Origin: Panopea generosa | Taxonomy: Eukaryota > Mollusca > Bivalvia > Adapedonta > Hiatellidae | DNA length: 64,000 nt | Assembly (NCBI GenBank): GCA_029582155.1 | Contig: CM055902.1 | Location: 17,367,511 to 17,431,510, forward strand | Direction of reading: 5' to 3' | Part shown: positions 49,101-61,327 of the stretch, in pieces | Numbering within the stretch: the first letter of the stretch is position 1 | Layout of the letters: the number at the start of each line of letters is the position of its first letter | Notes under the pieces: generated by a model | What the model saw: the letters and a program-made list of their open reading frames with translations, nothing else | The model's database searches: none | Told to the model about the DNA's origin: nothing | Program-made: the position numbers and the translations under genes

Positions 49101-49497
49101 TGCTGGATCCATTGCCGGAGGGTCGTGGTCCAGTAGTGGAGCATCGGATATATTATCGGAGTGTCGAGGTCCAGTAGCGGAGCATCGGATCCATTACCGG
49201 AGGGTCGTGGGCCAGTAGTGCAGCGCCGGATCCATTACCGGAGTGTCGTGGTCCAGTAGTGGAACATCGGATTCATTACCGTAGGGCCGTGGACCAGTAG
49301 CGGAGCGCCGGAGCTATTACCGGATGGTCGTGTTCCAGTAGTGGAACATCGGATCCATAACCGGAGGGCCGTGGGCCAGTAGCATAGCGCCGGATCCATA
49401 ACCGGAGGGCCGTGGTCCAGTAGGGGAGCGCCAGATCCATTACCGGAGGGTCGTGTTCCAGTAGTGGAGCATCGGATTTATTACCGGAGGGTCGTGG
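43168..49497 (+). repeat. Large 41/42 bp satellite, about 150 units
   Basis: About 6.3 kb of units of type GTAGTGGAGCATCGGATCCA + TTACCGGAGGGTCGTGGTCC. From 43168 to about 44400 the linker is CCGGTAG (41 bp). From 44400 to 45300 it is mixed. From 45300 to 48870 it is mainly CCATGTAG (42 bp, in frame). From 48870 to the end it is CCAGTAG (41 bp, more diverged). Most units from 45.3 kb on contain a BamHI site (GGATCC). In the 42 bp zone both strands stay open and read as 14-residue repeats (DPMLHYMDHDPPVM on the minus strand). Higher-order duplication is clear. I do not call a gene from these frames. Confidence 0.97.
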
Positions 49498-49783
49498 TTT
49501 TCAAGCATACGTTACGGCTGTGTACGGTGTCCTTGGGCAAGGCACTGGTCCTTCTCAGGAAAAATACGAGTCTGATTTGTATAAATTGTAATATCTTGTT
49601 TCACAGTTAAACTAAATAAAAACAAGTTGAAACTAAGTTGGTGTTACGGTCGTGCATGGTGCCACATGTTATATTACCATCACAAACAGACTCAATACAC
49701 TCAAGCTTTCTATGTTCTCATCTTCGCCCAGTGCTTCAAAGGGAATCGTTTTTCAGATAACAATGCCTGATTTTTTTTTTGAG
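49498..49783. other. Short unique spacer
   Basis: Contains GTCCTTGGGCAAGGCACTGG, a phrase that resembles interspersed repeat sequence I have seen in other animals. No copy elsewhere in the window supports that. Confidence 0.3.
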
Positions 49784-50058
49784 CCGGTCCCGATTAGCTC
49801 GGTCGGTTACACGTCTGACTATCAATTCAGGAGTCGTGAGTTTGAATCCCCGCCCAACAACAGTCTCCGTGATGATTGTTATATGACATTGTGTCTCAAT
49901 GTCATTCGTCTCTCACCGATGATTCAAGTGGGAAAGTTACCGGTCACTTGCGGAGAAAGGGTGTACTCGAGTACTGGTTTACCTTTCAGGATCCCAGAAA
50001 ACAGTAGCAAGGTTAATTGATCATCTGTTAGCTTTCGATTGCAAAAAATGACGCTTAT

Positions 50059-50098
<40 letters not shown>
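49784..50098 (+). mobile_element. SINE-A copy 2
   Basis: The head CCCGATTAGCTCGGTCGGTT (box A) is followed by GAGTTTGAATCCCC (box B), then the family body, then an (AATC)n tail at about 50062-50099. Oligo-T-rich flanks on both sides (49771-49783 and 50099-50108) may be a degenerate target duplication. The 122-codon frame at 49652-50020 runs through it and is not a gene. Confidence 0.92.
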
Positions 50099-50099
<1 letters not shown>

Positions 50100-50398
50100 T
50101 TTTTCTTGAACATAAAGGTATTTTTATCCGATCCTACTATGAGAAATATCTATACTACCACATAAGGACTTAACCGGTGTGAAATTTAATATTTTTTAAT
50201 TTACTCAAGCACTACTCTAACCGAATTAAACTGAGTACAATTAACATCTTTCTTTGATCTTTCATTTGTTGTAAAAAAAATCATTAAAAGTGATAGTAAT
50301 CGCATGTTTGTAATTTGTCAAACAATTAAAAACTTTTGTAATTGTCATTAACTCAATTTTACAGGGTTATGCCGTTATATCCATTATTTTTCAGTTAA

Positions 50399-50588
50399 CC
50401 CTTTACTCCATAGATACGCGTTTTCCCGCACCAATCACAGAAGGCCTTTGTTAACAGTACAGGAAGAGTTCAGATTGCTCGTTTTCAACTCTGTCAGTTA
50501 ATATAAACATAATTCACCGAATTATTCAAAATCCTTCTATATTAGGTGTCCAAAGGCGTCTATAAATGCGTTTATATGAATTAAAGGG
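50399..50588 (+). mobile_element. piggyBac-like MITE, copy 2
   Basis: CCCTTTACTCCATAGATACG at the left and ATGAATTAAAGGG at the right are flanked by TTAA at 50395-50398 and 50589-50592. It is shorter than copy 1 because half of the internal dyad is missing. Confidence 0.92.
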
Positions 50589-50592
50589 TTAA

Positions 50593-51167
50593 ACATCTAA
50601 TGAATGGATATTATCTTTGAAATGAGATTGCCTGTTATTTACGGAGACAGTTAATTACATGTACGTATTTATTCCAAGTCTTTCAAAGCATTCTGATTTG
50701 AATCTTTGATCTTCTGTGAAACCCTAGAACACCAGAACACCCAGTTTATTTTGAACAAATGATTAAAAAAACGTTTATTATGTATCATTTTCAAAGGGTA
50801 CAAACTTGTTTTATTGTCATTTAATTCTTAAGTTAGAATTACATGTTATCGTTTTTTTTCTTTTTAAAACACACCCTTAACTTAGATATACCTGCAATAT
50901 GCACTTAAGAGGTCATTGAATGATATTTTTAACTAATCTTAATTAGAAATTATTTTTAGCAGGTACATACTTTGAGCGTGTCGCTTGGATCCACGGTATC
51001 ATAAATCATAGGCGCAATGGTCGAAATGAGACTAACATGTTTATTTTTAGATTCTTTCACATTATCGGTTCTTAAAATATACGTATATAAGTAAGTAAAT
51101 GAATATGGACGTAAAGAGCGTGTGAAGATGAACCTAATAACAGTATGTTATTACAAAGTCAGAAGTG
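50593..51167. other. No supported feature
   Basis: AT-rich spacer before the 84 bp satellite. Confidence 0.4.
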
Positions 51168-53534
51168 CCGAAACACAATGTTAAATGTGCCATAATATAC
51201 AGAATACATCAAATCAGAAGTACAGATCCCCCGGACATTTACTATGTCTGGACCGAAACACAATGTTTAATCGGCCATAATATACAGAATACATCAAATC
51301 AAAAGTACAGATCCCCCGACATACACTTTGTCTGGACCGAAACACAATGTTAAATGTGCCATAATATACAGAATACATTAAATCAGAAGTATAGAACCCC
51401 CGGACATTACAATGTCTGGACCAAAACACAATGTTAAATCGGCCATTATATACAGAATACATCAAATCAGAAGTACAGAATCCCCGACATACACCATATC
51501 TAGACTGAAACACAATGTTAAATGTGCCATAATATACTGTGGCAGAATACATCAAATTAAAAGTACAGAACCCCCGACATACACTATGTCTGGACCGAAA
51601 CACAATGTTAAATGTGCCATAATATACCAAATACATCAATTCAGAAGTATAGAACCCTCGGACATTACTATGTCTGGACCGAAACACAATGTTAAATGTG
51701 CCATAATATACCAAATACATCAATTCAGAAGTATAGAACCCTCGGACATTACTATGTCTGGACCGAAACACAATGTTAAATGTGCCATAATAGTAATGGA
51801 CCGAAACACAATGTTAAATGTGCCATACTATACAGAATACATTAAATCAGAAGTACATAACCCCCGACATACACCATATCTTGACCGAAACACAATGTTA
51901 AATGTGCCATAATATACAGAATACATCAAATCAGAAGTACATAACCCCCGACATACACTATATCTTGACCGAAACACAATGTTAAATGTGCCATAATATA
52001 CAGAATGCATCAAATCAGAAGTATAGAACCCCCGGATATTACTATGTCTGGACCGAAACACAATGTTAAATGTGCCATTATATACAAAATACATCAAATC
52101 AGAAGTACTGAACCCCCGGACATTCACTATGTTTGGACCGAAACACAATGTTATATTAGCCATAATATACAGAATACATCAAATGAGAAGTACAGAACAC
52201 CCGACATACACTATGTTTGGACCGAAACACACAAAGTTGTATGAGCCGTAATAAACAGAATACATCGCATCAGAATAACAGAACCCCCAAAATACCCTGT
52301 ATCTGGACCCGAAACACAATGTTATATTTGCCGTGATATACAGAATGCAGTTAATCAGAAGTACAGACCCCGCGACATACACTATATCTGGACCGAAACA
52401 CAATCATATATTTGCCGCGATATACAGAATACAGTTAATCAGAAGTACAGACCCCGCGACATACACTATATCTGGACCGAAACACAATCTTATATTTGCC
52501 GTAATATACAGAATACAGTTAATCAGAAGTACAGACCCCGCGACATACACTATATCTGGACCGAAACACAATCTTATATTTGCCGTGATATACAGAATAC
52601 AGTTAATCAGAAGTACAGACCCCGCGACATACACTATATCTGGACCGAAACACAATCTTATATTTGCCGTGATATACAGAATACAGTTAATCAGAAGTAC
52701 AGAACCCGCGACATACACTATATCTGGACCGAAACACAATCTTATATTTGCCGTGATATACAGAATACAGTTAATCAGAAGTACAAAACCCGCGACATAC
52801 ACTATATCTGGACCGAAACACAATCTTATATTTGCCGTGATATACAGAATACAGTTAATCAGAAGTACAGACCCCACAACATACACTATATCTGGACCGA
52901 AACACAATCTTATATTTGCCGTGATATACAGAATACAGTTAATCAGAAGTACAGACCCCGCGACATACACTATATCTGGACCGAAACACAATCTTATATT
53001 TGCCGTAATATACAGAATACAGTTAATTAGAAATACAGAACCCGCGACATACACTATGTCTGGACCAAAACACTATGTTATATGTGCCATAATATACAGA
53101 ATACATCAAATCAGATGTACAGACCCCGCGACATACACTATATCAGGACCAAAACACAATGTTTTATGTGTCATTATATACAGAATTGATCAAATCAGAA
53201 GTACAGAACCCGCGACAAACACTATATCAGGACCAAAACACAATGTTGTATGTGACGTAATATACAGAATACATCAAATCAGATGTACAGACCCCGCGAC
53301 ATACACTATGTCTGGACCAAAACACAATGTTTTATGTGTCATTATTTACAGAATACATCAAATCAGAAGTACAGAACCCGCGACATACAATATATCTGGA
53401 CCGAAACACAATGTTATATGTGTCATTATATACAGAATACATCAAATCAGAAGTACAGAACCTGCGACATACACTATATCTGGACTGAAACACAATGTTA
53501 TATGTGTCATTATATACCGAAAACATAAAACCCC
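51168..53534 (+). repeat. 84 bp satellite, about 28 units
   Basis: Units begin CCGAAACACAATGTTAAATG in the left part. From about 52380 to 53040 a set of eight nearly identical units carries CCGAAACACAATCTTATATT instead, so this block looks freshly homogenised. The period of 84 bp equals 28 codons, and both strands lack stops. A plus frame of 402 codons (52333-53541) therefore reads as 28-residue repeats, and a hydrophobic minus frame of 216 codons (52404-53054) overlaps it. Two opposed full-length frames in one repeat are better explained by chance absence of stops than by genes. Confidence 0.96.
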
Positions 53535-53870
53535 TTGTTAGCTAACAAAACGATCCTAAAACGCTAACAATGCATGCTATTACATGTAATTCAATATGTT
53601 AAAATATCGAAAAATACTTGATATAAGGGACCTTGTAGGTTAGATCTAACTGTTTATTTTAATCAAATTAATGTTCCATTTTAAAGTGTGGCGTTTTAAA
53701 ACACAATACAAAATAAATTATTGCTGCAGATTAAGTGTATTTAAGAGTACAGGAGGGCTTAATTGTTTTCTAGAATTCAGATTAACAGTATAGAGATTAC
53801 GTGAATATTCTGGCAAAGAGAGACATGATCTTATTGGATATAAAATATAGAGAAAAAAAAAGTTTAAATG
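53535..53870. other. Short spacer, nothing recognised
   Basis: AT-rich sequence between two tandem arrays. Confidence 0.4.
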
Positions 53871-54180
53871 TGAAGGGTGAAATATGAAATATATACTTGT
53901 AAAATAAGAAATGTGAAGAATTAATGTGTAATGACCAGTGTAACATGTGAAATATAAATTGTAAGTTGTGAAATGTGAAATATGAAATATATACTTGTAA
54001 AATAAGAAATGTGAAGAATGAATGTGTAATGACCAGTGTAACATGTGAAATATAAATTGTAAGTTGTGAAATGTGAAATATGAAATATATACTTGTAAAA
54101 TAAGAAATGTGAAGAATGAATGTGTAATGACCAGTGTAACATGTGAAATATAAATTGTAAGTTGTGAAATGTGAAATAGG
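53871..54180 (+). repeat. Tandem repeat, just over 3 units of 98 bp
   Basis: The anchor AATATGAAATATATACTTGT recurs at 53881, 53979 and 54077, each 98 bp apart, with a partial unit at 54175. Units are almost identical. The minus frames at 53718-54310 are by-products. Confidence 0.95.
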
Positions 54181-54756
54181 AAATTTGTAGGTTATGTGAA
54201 GTCCCTGCCATGTTTAACATGGAAATAATAAAGTTGCCCATAACAAGGCGCGAATATTTATATTTATTACAGCTGTAGTCAATTTTATCTAAGAAAATAT
54301 GATTGCACATATGTTTTTGTTTTCATTCGTCAATAACTATTCGCCTGGATACATGCACTAGTTAATGACGTCTGTGACTTTTCACTTTTGGAGGAAGCTT
54401 CGAAAAATGGAGAGAAGAAATGCATCAAAACTTCAAGTCTCAGTCATGAAATTTTTGACAGAAGAAGACAGAGTTAGCACTCTTAGCGTATAGAAACTTT
54501 CATTGAAATCGGATGATATTTTCTGCACTAAAATTATCTGTATGTAAGTGGGGCGTTTTCAAAGTCGCTGCGTGTATAAGAAGCTGCTATTAGACGATTT
54601 ACAAAACATTAAGCAGAATAAAATGGTTTTTTTTTCTACTTTACTTCTCCACGAATGTAGTAGATCAACCTATATATAACACATCTTCTAATCATACAAA
54701 ACAAATGCATGTTTGTGATACGAGTTATGAATAGTACTTTCTGAAACTTCATTTTT
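54181..54756. other. No supported feature
   Basis: No gene or repeat recognised. Confidence 0.4.
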
Positions 54757-54769
54757 ACCTTCTACTTAC

Positions 54770-55043
54770 CGGGTCCGATTAGCTCAGCCGTTAGCACGTC
54801 TGACTATCAATCCAGGGGTCGTGAGTTCGAATCCCCGCCCGGCCACAATCTCCGTGATGGTTGATATACGACATTGCGTCTTATCATCATTTGTTTCTCA
54901 CCGCTGATTAAAGTGGAACAGTTATCAGTTACTTGCGGAGAGGGGTGTGCTCTAGTACTGGTTAACTTTTCAGAATCCTACGAAACAGTTGTTATGTTAA
55001 CTGATCGTCTTTTAGCCCTCGATGGCATAAAAATGACGCTAAA

Positions 55044-55095
<52 letters not shown>

Positions 55096-55126
55096 CAAAC
55101 AATCAATCAGTCAATCAATCAATCAA
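54770..55126 (+). mobile_element. SINE-A copy 3, best preserved
   Basis: The tRNA-like head (54773-54845) has box A TTAGCTCAGC and box B GAGTTCGAATCCCC and folds roughly as a tRNA. Its anticodon loop position reads CTATCAA. A body of about 200 bp follows, then a long (AATC)n tail. A 13 bp flank, ACCTTCTACTTAC at 54757-54769, is matched at 55127-55139 with two differences, fitting an aged target duplication. The frame at 54874-55200 is not a gene. Confidence 0.93.
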
Positions 55127-55369
55127 ACCTACCACTTACAGTGAACGCTGGTGTCACGTTAGAAAATATAAGTAAACAATCTTTAAAAAAGCTATCATAA
55201 AGGTCATACTGTTTTAGATTAGTTTCTATCATTCTCTTAAAACCGGATAAAATTGAAAAATTGAAACATAGTTTTTTTTGTCATCAATGATACTATTCGC
55301 GAATTATGATGCCCTTTGATCATTTACCGGAGTTAAGTCCCTTTTCAAAATAGAAACGAAAATAAGAAC

Positions 55370-55500
55370 AGAACAGAACAGAATTTTATTCAATATAACT
55401 TGAAAATATACAGTTCATCGTTATATACACAAAAATAAAATACGGTAAATACGGGTCTGCACACATACAGGTTAATGTAATTACGTAACGGCATTTAGGG
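55370..55500 (-). mobile_element. Retroposon 3' end
   Basis: On the minus strand it ends ATTGAATAAAATTCTGTTCT followed by TGTTC repeats, a LINE/SINE-type tail. A similar arrangement lies at 21.48 kb. The body is not identifiable. Confidence 0.45.
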
Positions 55501-55963
55501 ACATATACTTTATTAAAATAGTGTAAAACATCAAAACTATCCACCTGCTCTCTCAATTGTACCTTTGTTAGTTAAGAATTTCACGCAAGCGTGAATTACT
55601 TCCTGACGTGACCTCAAATAATAATTAACTGTTCAAATTACATTAACTTGCAAATTAATTTTCCTTTAACTTTCTGATGATTTTTTTTTTCAATTTCATT
55701 TAAGAATATATTTCAATAACGACATGAGGTGGTCCGATATAGATCCAGTTTATTTACATAACATATGGTGTGTCCTACCCAGTTTTGTTTTATTGTCCGT
55801 CAGAAAAATGTCGACCATAAATTATCCTACTGTTACTATTTATAGCTACGATGGATATAAAACGTCGCACCTTCCCAAGTAATGTTACTATAAATTCAAT
55901 AACAGTATGGAGAGTTTAAAATAGTATTTGATAAAACAATAGGAGATCAATTTTAAAATTTAA
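55501..55963. other. No supported feature
   Basis: AT-rich spacer. The last 12 bp (55952-55963) form the left target-site duplication of the SINE-B copy that follows. Confidence 0.4.
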
Positions 55964-56278
55964 TGTTGTTGTTGTATGGTGTTTAGCGTCGCTTTCAACA
56001 ATTTTTCAGTCATATCGCGACGGTGTCTACTTGAGACAGTATTCTGAGCGCTGTCACACTGGAATATCATGTCGCAGACACATGGTATGATACCCCACCC
56101 ATTTACATTATACTGACACCGGGCCGACCAGACCTAGAACTCTCCTCTAAATGCTGAGCGTCAAGCGAGGAAGCTTCTAGTACCATTTTTAAAGTCTTTG
56201 GTATGACCCGTACGGGGATCGAACCCACGACCTTCCGCATGCGAGGCGGACGCTCTACCACTAGACCACGCCGCGGTC
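55964..56278 (-). mobile_element. SINE-B copy 2, best preserved
   Basis: On the minus strand the head reads GTGGTCTAGTGGTAGAGCGT (box A region) and GTGGGTTCGATCCCCG (box B). The body carries the same blocks as the 8.7 kb copy, and a (GTT)n-type 3' end lies at the left. A perfect 12 bp target duplication, TTTAAAATTTAA, flanks it at 55952-55963 and 56279-56290. Confidence 0.93.
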
Positions 56279-56290
56279 TTTAAAATTTAA

Positions 56291-56922
56291 GAAAGGCTGT
56301 CTTGTTAACTATATTTAATCATATTGACCGGGTTAGGGAAAGATCAGAGCGGCGCTCGTGACGGTAATATGTGTACGAGAAATATTTAAAGCATTGCACC
56401 ACCTGCGTCTAGAATATATTAGTTGTTATGTTGTCGTATTTTCTCCATTACAATCGTTTAGATATTTCAAAATTGACTTATATTCCATTTTACATAGAAC
56501 GTTATTTTACATAGATGTTAACCTGCATCCTCGGCCAATAAAATCGCAACTGAAACAACAAGAAGAAAAAATATACATTATTCCAACATATATAATTAGA
56601 TACATATTAATTTTCTTTTTAATTAAAAAAAACTAATAAACACATGTGATAAGGGAATTATATCAACACTGAGGCGTTAATATTGATATGTCTATATAAG
56701 TTAATAAAAAGAGCAAACTTTAATATTATCAAAAATGTGACAAACATTAACTTTCTGTGTATCTACATACATGTATTATATTTTCAAGTTACTTTTGCAT
56801 TTTTAAAAAAATGACAATTAATTAAAAGAAATTGTGTTAGATCTATAAATTTATTATTACAAATTTTAATTTGATATTGCATTTTATATATAAAAAAAAC
56901 TGGAGATGAATAATAAAAAGGT
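56291..56922. other. No supported gene
   Basis: A 92-codon plus frame (56358-56636) has no recognisable motif. The rest is AT-rich. Confidence 0.35.
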
Positions 56923-57050
56923 TATTATACAATGAACTGTACAATATGGAGTATTTTGTACTCGTCAATGTTGTGGTGAAAATCTGTATTTGGCGAAACG
57001 CCGCAGACTCGTACAATAAAACTCCATATTGTACAGTTCACTGTATAATT
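56923..57050. mobile_element. Foldback element or hairpin MITE
   Basis: Inverted arms of about 38 bp at 56923-56961 and 57011-57050 match at almost every base (TGAACTGTACAATATGGAG is exact). They enclose a 49 bp GC-richer loop with its own mini-hairpin GGCGAAACGCC. It is probably a MITE. The transcript could form a pre-miRNA-sized hairpin. Confidence 0.85.
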
Positions 57051-57439
57051 AACTTATATTTATATATACATTTTATTGAACTATGAACTTTATATGGATT
57101 TAAGAGAAATACATCTAGGGATATGTTTTAATAATATTACTTATAAAAACTCTTCAATTTCATGTAAAAAGTCATATTCAAAGCATAAATATCCAAGACA
57201 GGTTTCACATGGTATGTTTAATGCTTATAATATTAAAAGAAAGATTAGTTATTTATAAAACCGATAATCTTAGTAAAATACAAGTATTGTGTGTGCCATT
57301 TGCCCTTTTTAAATGTATTTCATTCATACACAAATTTAAAAAGATACAATACTAATTTTATGAATTTATCTTTGGTCACAAACTATATAGTTACTACCGC
57401 TCAATCCATTCATCTGCATACGTTCTGATGTGTTACAAC
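57051..57439. other. No supported feature
   Basis: AT-rich. The 60-codon frame at 57076-57258 shows nothing recognisable. Confidence 0.35.
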
Positions 57440-57548
57440 CCTTCTATAATTGTATGACAATAAGCTCATGAACAGAGTTTTATTTATTTTTATTCCTTGT
57501 TTGTATTATGTTTTTGACATGTATACCATATATGTTAATGCAATAAAG

Positions 57549-57550
<2 letters not shown>
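57440..57550 (+). mobile_element. Retroposon 3' end
   Basis: A T-rich segment ending GTTAATGCAATAAAGTG runs straight into (CTTG)n. This is the form of a LINE 3' terminus with a short tandem tail. The body upstream is not identifiable. Confidence 0.45.
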
Positions 57551-58083
<533 letters not shown>

Positions 58084-58406
58084 TCAAATAATACATATTG
58101 GCATATATATATATATTTTCTAGTAAAATCGAGCTTAAATCAATTAGTATAAACTTAACTATTTCTAAAAGTAAGCAGCGAAGACAGCTGTATTTGATAG
58201 TGATGTTGGTGTTAGCTGTGCAGTTAATTAATAGTATCAGCTAGGTTTGTGCTTTGCGTGGATAATATAAAATACTGCCACATAGTAGAACCAGTTTATT
58301 CATAAACTCAACACAAAGATTGCCACATAGTCACCTGGAAAAAAAAGTATTGAAATATGTCGAGGGCGGAAATATACCGCCGAGCTAAGATATAAATGAT
58401 CTTTAA

Positions 58407-58628
58407 CCATTTATTCCATAGATACGCGTTTTCCAGCATCAATCACAGAAGGCCTTTGAAAACAGTGCAGGAAGAGTTCAGATTGCTCGTGACGAGCAAT
58501 CTGAACACTCCCTGCACTGTTTTCCACTCTGTCAGTTAATATAAACATAATTCACCCATTGCTGATACGTGGTGAATTAATGCTTTCAATATCAAAGGTG
58601 TCCAAAGGCGTCTATATGAAGTAAAAGC
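58407..58628 (+). mobile_element. piggyBac-like MITE, copy 3, degraded ends
   Basis: It shares CCATAGATACGCGTTTTCC, the complete internal dyad (CAGTGCAGGAAGAGTTCAG and its complement near 58490-58525) and GTCCAAAGGCGTCTATATGA with copies 1 and 2. The left TTAA (58403-58406) is present. The right end has lost GGGTTAA, so this copy is older or end-damaged. Confidence 0.88.
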
Positions 58629-58639
58629 ATACCTTCGAA

Positions 58640-59020
58640 GAACAGTTAAAATATAAAAAATAAAAGCTTGGTGTAAATAAGTCTGTTCGTTAGGGATAAT
58701 GCAATACCTAGTCTAACTGTTGTTGTATTGTACTTTTCAAATTCATTGCATGTATTTACTGATATATTGTAAAGATCAAATTCTGTGCATAATACTATAG
58801 CCATACCTTCTCCAAAATTGTATGTTACATATGTGTAGCTAGTTTTTGGGTTTATATCTTTGAATTATATAAATTATATTCTCGTATATAAATCGAACAT
58901 TTTGAAATTGTACTTGTATATACAAAATTGTTACTTTTACTGTTCGTCATGTAATATACTTGTATATGTATCCGTATGGACTTTTAGCCTAATGGCTATG
59001 AAATAAACTACTACTAATAT
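58640..59020 (+). other. Retroposon or transcript 3' end-like segment
   Basis: T-rich sequence ends ATGGCTATGAAATAAACTACTACTA, with a polyadenylation-like AATAAA followed by a short CTA repeat. This resembles a LINE 3' untranslated end. No coding part is visible. Confidence 0.35.
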
Positions 59021-59208
59021 CTAATAATAGCATAGTCAATGTGAACTTGCACTCGAAAATATTACTATTACCACAACAGTTTTTAAGTAAATGATGAAAA
59101 TATATGCGACGGCTAATTGGACTCTTTACGAATACCGCAACTACGGTACCTGCGTTTCCAATCTATTTCAAAATGTTTATTGTGATAATTAAATACGTGA
59201 TAATTGTT

Positions 59209-59412
59209 TCACGCCCTCGCTTTATGAACAAAAGGAATAATACTTAAACAATTCAGGATCGCTTCAGCCAAAGAAATATTGTTAGCCAATACATCATAGA
59301 CGTATTCCATGTAAATATCAATGAGAGACCGTATTAAGAGCAAACCTAAACTACCGTCAATAAACCAGTCAAACAATTGAGCGAATGTTCCACTAGAGAG
59401 TTTATAACGCAA
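59209..59412 (-). CDS. Unrecognised short frame, possible exon
   Basis: A minus frame of about 67 codons encodes an amphipathic, Leu/Ile-rich segment (about residues 10-60) ending HKARA and a stop. It has no ATG, so it could only be a terminal exon. A short pyrimidine run and AAAG upstream could be an acceptor, but that is weak. Composition is more protein-like than most frames in this AT-rich sequence. I recognise no family, and a chance frame remains the likelier reading. Confidence 0.12.
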   Translation of the reverse strand: MRYKLSSGTFAQLFDWFIDGSLGLLLIRSLIDIYMEYVYDVLANNISLAEAILNCLSIIPFVHKARA

Positions 59413-60560
59413 TTACGCTCTTTGAAAAACACGCCTGAGCAGCTAATTACACGCGAACCCGTCAAATATGATGTCAGAGAACTTCCGGTTTCTCTCGTGG
59501 GAAACAGTTGAGCTCCATTAACGAGATTGTTATCGTAGAAATAAACTTAAATCATTTTTCTGAAAGACTTGTGACAGCCGTTCGAACACAGCGTGAACCC
59601 CCACAACAAAGAAAACGAGGATCAAAGTCATTGACGAGTGTAAGTGTTTAATTGGCATGTAATTTAACGGATAATTGTCGATTTCGTCCAATTATTACAA
59701 GTTCGATGTTACATGAGCGTGACGTCACACACAAGTTACTGTTTATAAAATGTCCAAATCCGTATATCCGGAGAGACCAGTATAGAACTCTCGACAGATT
59801 TAATTGAAATGAGCAATAAATATAACTCCATTCATAGAATTAAGCATTGCTAAATTTGAAACATAAAAAAGTTCTATTTTATTAGTGTATATTAGGAAAA
59901 TGCATAAGAGGAGTGCCCTGGGTTGAAAAATGAGGTTCTAAAAATGTTAAAACGGGTCACTTGTTTCTATCAGGAACCCTTTTCAATAATGTACATAAGT
60001 TGGTGAAATTGTAAATCGTAAGATTTGGAGCTTAGGTAGAAGTAAACGAAATCCATTCACTAACGTGATTGATAAAGTTTTTGTACACGTAGGTCAAAGA
60101 AAATACTCAAAGGCTCATTAAACTTACACAACGGTTGTTTTTAGTTTTATTTTAAATCAGTTTAATTCTTCCAGATAATGTATCATATGTTTATTTGATC
60201 ACTAAGAATATTATGTCCGTCTTCCGTACAAAACGGGGAGTCCCGAAGCTTGTTCGGAACCGCGCCGGTCGGTAATGTGTGATCAATTATTTTCAGGGAT
60301 GCGATGAGAAATTGAACAGCTACTCGCCGTGCTGTTAGATAGTTTTTAAGAACAGCATTTTTATTGTCCTTTCAGTGTATTAATGAAATGGAACCCACGA
60401 GCTAATTGATTACACGGAAATTACAAATCGTTCAAATAAAATTAAAATTACTTTTTAATAATTGTTCTTAACAAAAAACCCTTGGTAGCCTCTCAATATT
60501 GACAGCTGGAAAGTGATTTGTTACGTAAAAGTACCAGGTGTATAACGAGAGGTGAATGCC
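59413..60560. other. No supported feature
   Basis: Slightly less AT-rich than average (59.4-59.7 and 60.2-60.4 kb), but no gene or motif is recognised. Confidence 0.35.
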
Positions 60561-60606
60561 AAAAAGGTCTAAGTTCATATGAATAAAGAAGCATTTAGAC
60601 CTTTTT
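60561..60606. repeat. Hairpin beside a SINE end
   Basis: AAAAAGGTCTAA at 60561-60572 and its exact complement at 60595-60606 bracket 22 bp. The SINE-A copy starts within about five bases. Confidence 0.6.
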
Positions 60607-60609
60607 CGC

Positions 60610-60870
60610 TTTTTATGCCATTGAGGGCTAACAGACGATCAGTTAACCTAACCACTGTTTCCTGGGAACCTTAAAAGGTTAACCAGTACTCGAACACACC
60701 TCATATCCGCAACTAACTGATAATTTTCCCACTTCAATCTGCGGTGAGAGACGAATGATAATGAGACACAATGCCGTGTATCATTCATCACGGAGACTAA
60801 TGCCGGGCGGGGATTCGAACTCACTGCCCCTGGATTGATAGTAAGACGCGTAACCGACTGAGCCCGACTC
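60610..60870 (-). mobile_element. SINE-A copy 4, tail lost
   Basis: On the minus strand the head reads CTCAGTCGGTTACGCGTCTT, with box B GAGTTCGAATCCCC intact. The body ends at TTTATGCCATTGAGGGCTAA without the (AATC)n tail, so the 3' end is truncated or eroded. The frame at 60648-60887 is not a gene. Confidence 0.9.
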
Positions 60871-61223
60871 GTTTTGTAGAGTCGCATCGACGACGAGTAG
60901 AACTTGTTGACACTTAAAATTACTAGTGCTCAATCGGAAAGCAAACTTTCACTGGAATCAACTTACATATGTTGAGAATAATGTTTTAGTTCTTATTTAA
61001 GATCAAATTTATGAAAATTGGTGAAAGAATGATGTTGCTATTAGATTGAACACAACACCCTTGAAAACATTTCAATCGATTTTTAGGTCGGAGTTCATAC
61101 CTTTTAAGGTTATGATATATAGTATACGATGTTCTTTTGAAAACTGGTCATGTGGCCAGTTTTGATTATTTTGTTAATAATTATGATTGCTTTTGAGTAG
61201 TAAACATATTTTGTGCATAGAGG

Positions 61224-61327
61224 TTGAGTAGTATAGGTGAGTAGTATAGGTGAGTAGTATAGGTGAGTAGTATAGGTGAGTAGCATAGGTGAGTAGTATA
61301 GGTGAGTAGTATAGGTGAGTAAGTGAA
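61224..61327 (+). repeat. Minisatellite, 8 units of 13 bp
   Basis: GAGTAGTATAGGT is repeated eight times, with one unit reading GAGTAGCATAGGT and the last diverging. The minus frames here are by-products. Confidence 0.95.

Noticed and set aside
52333-53541. 402-codon plus frame as a gene
   Set aside because: It is inside the 84 bp satellite, and the opposite strand is equally open across much of it. The unit length of 28 codons explains both.
54773-54845. Functional tRNA gene
   Set aside because: It is the head of SINE-A, with matching copies elsewhere and a shared body and tail. The anticodon arm is imperfect.
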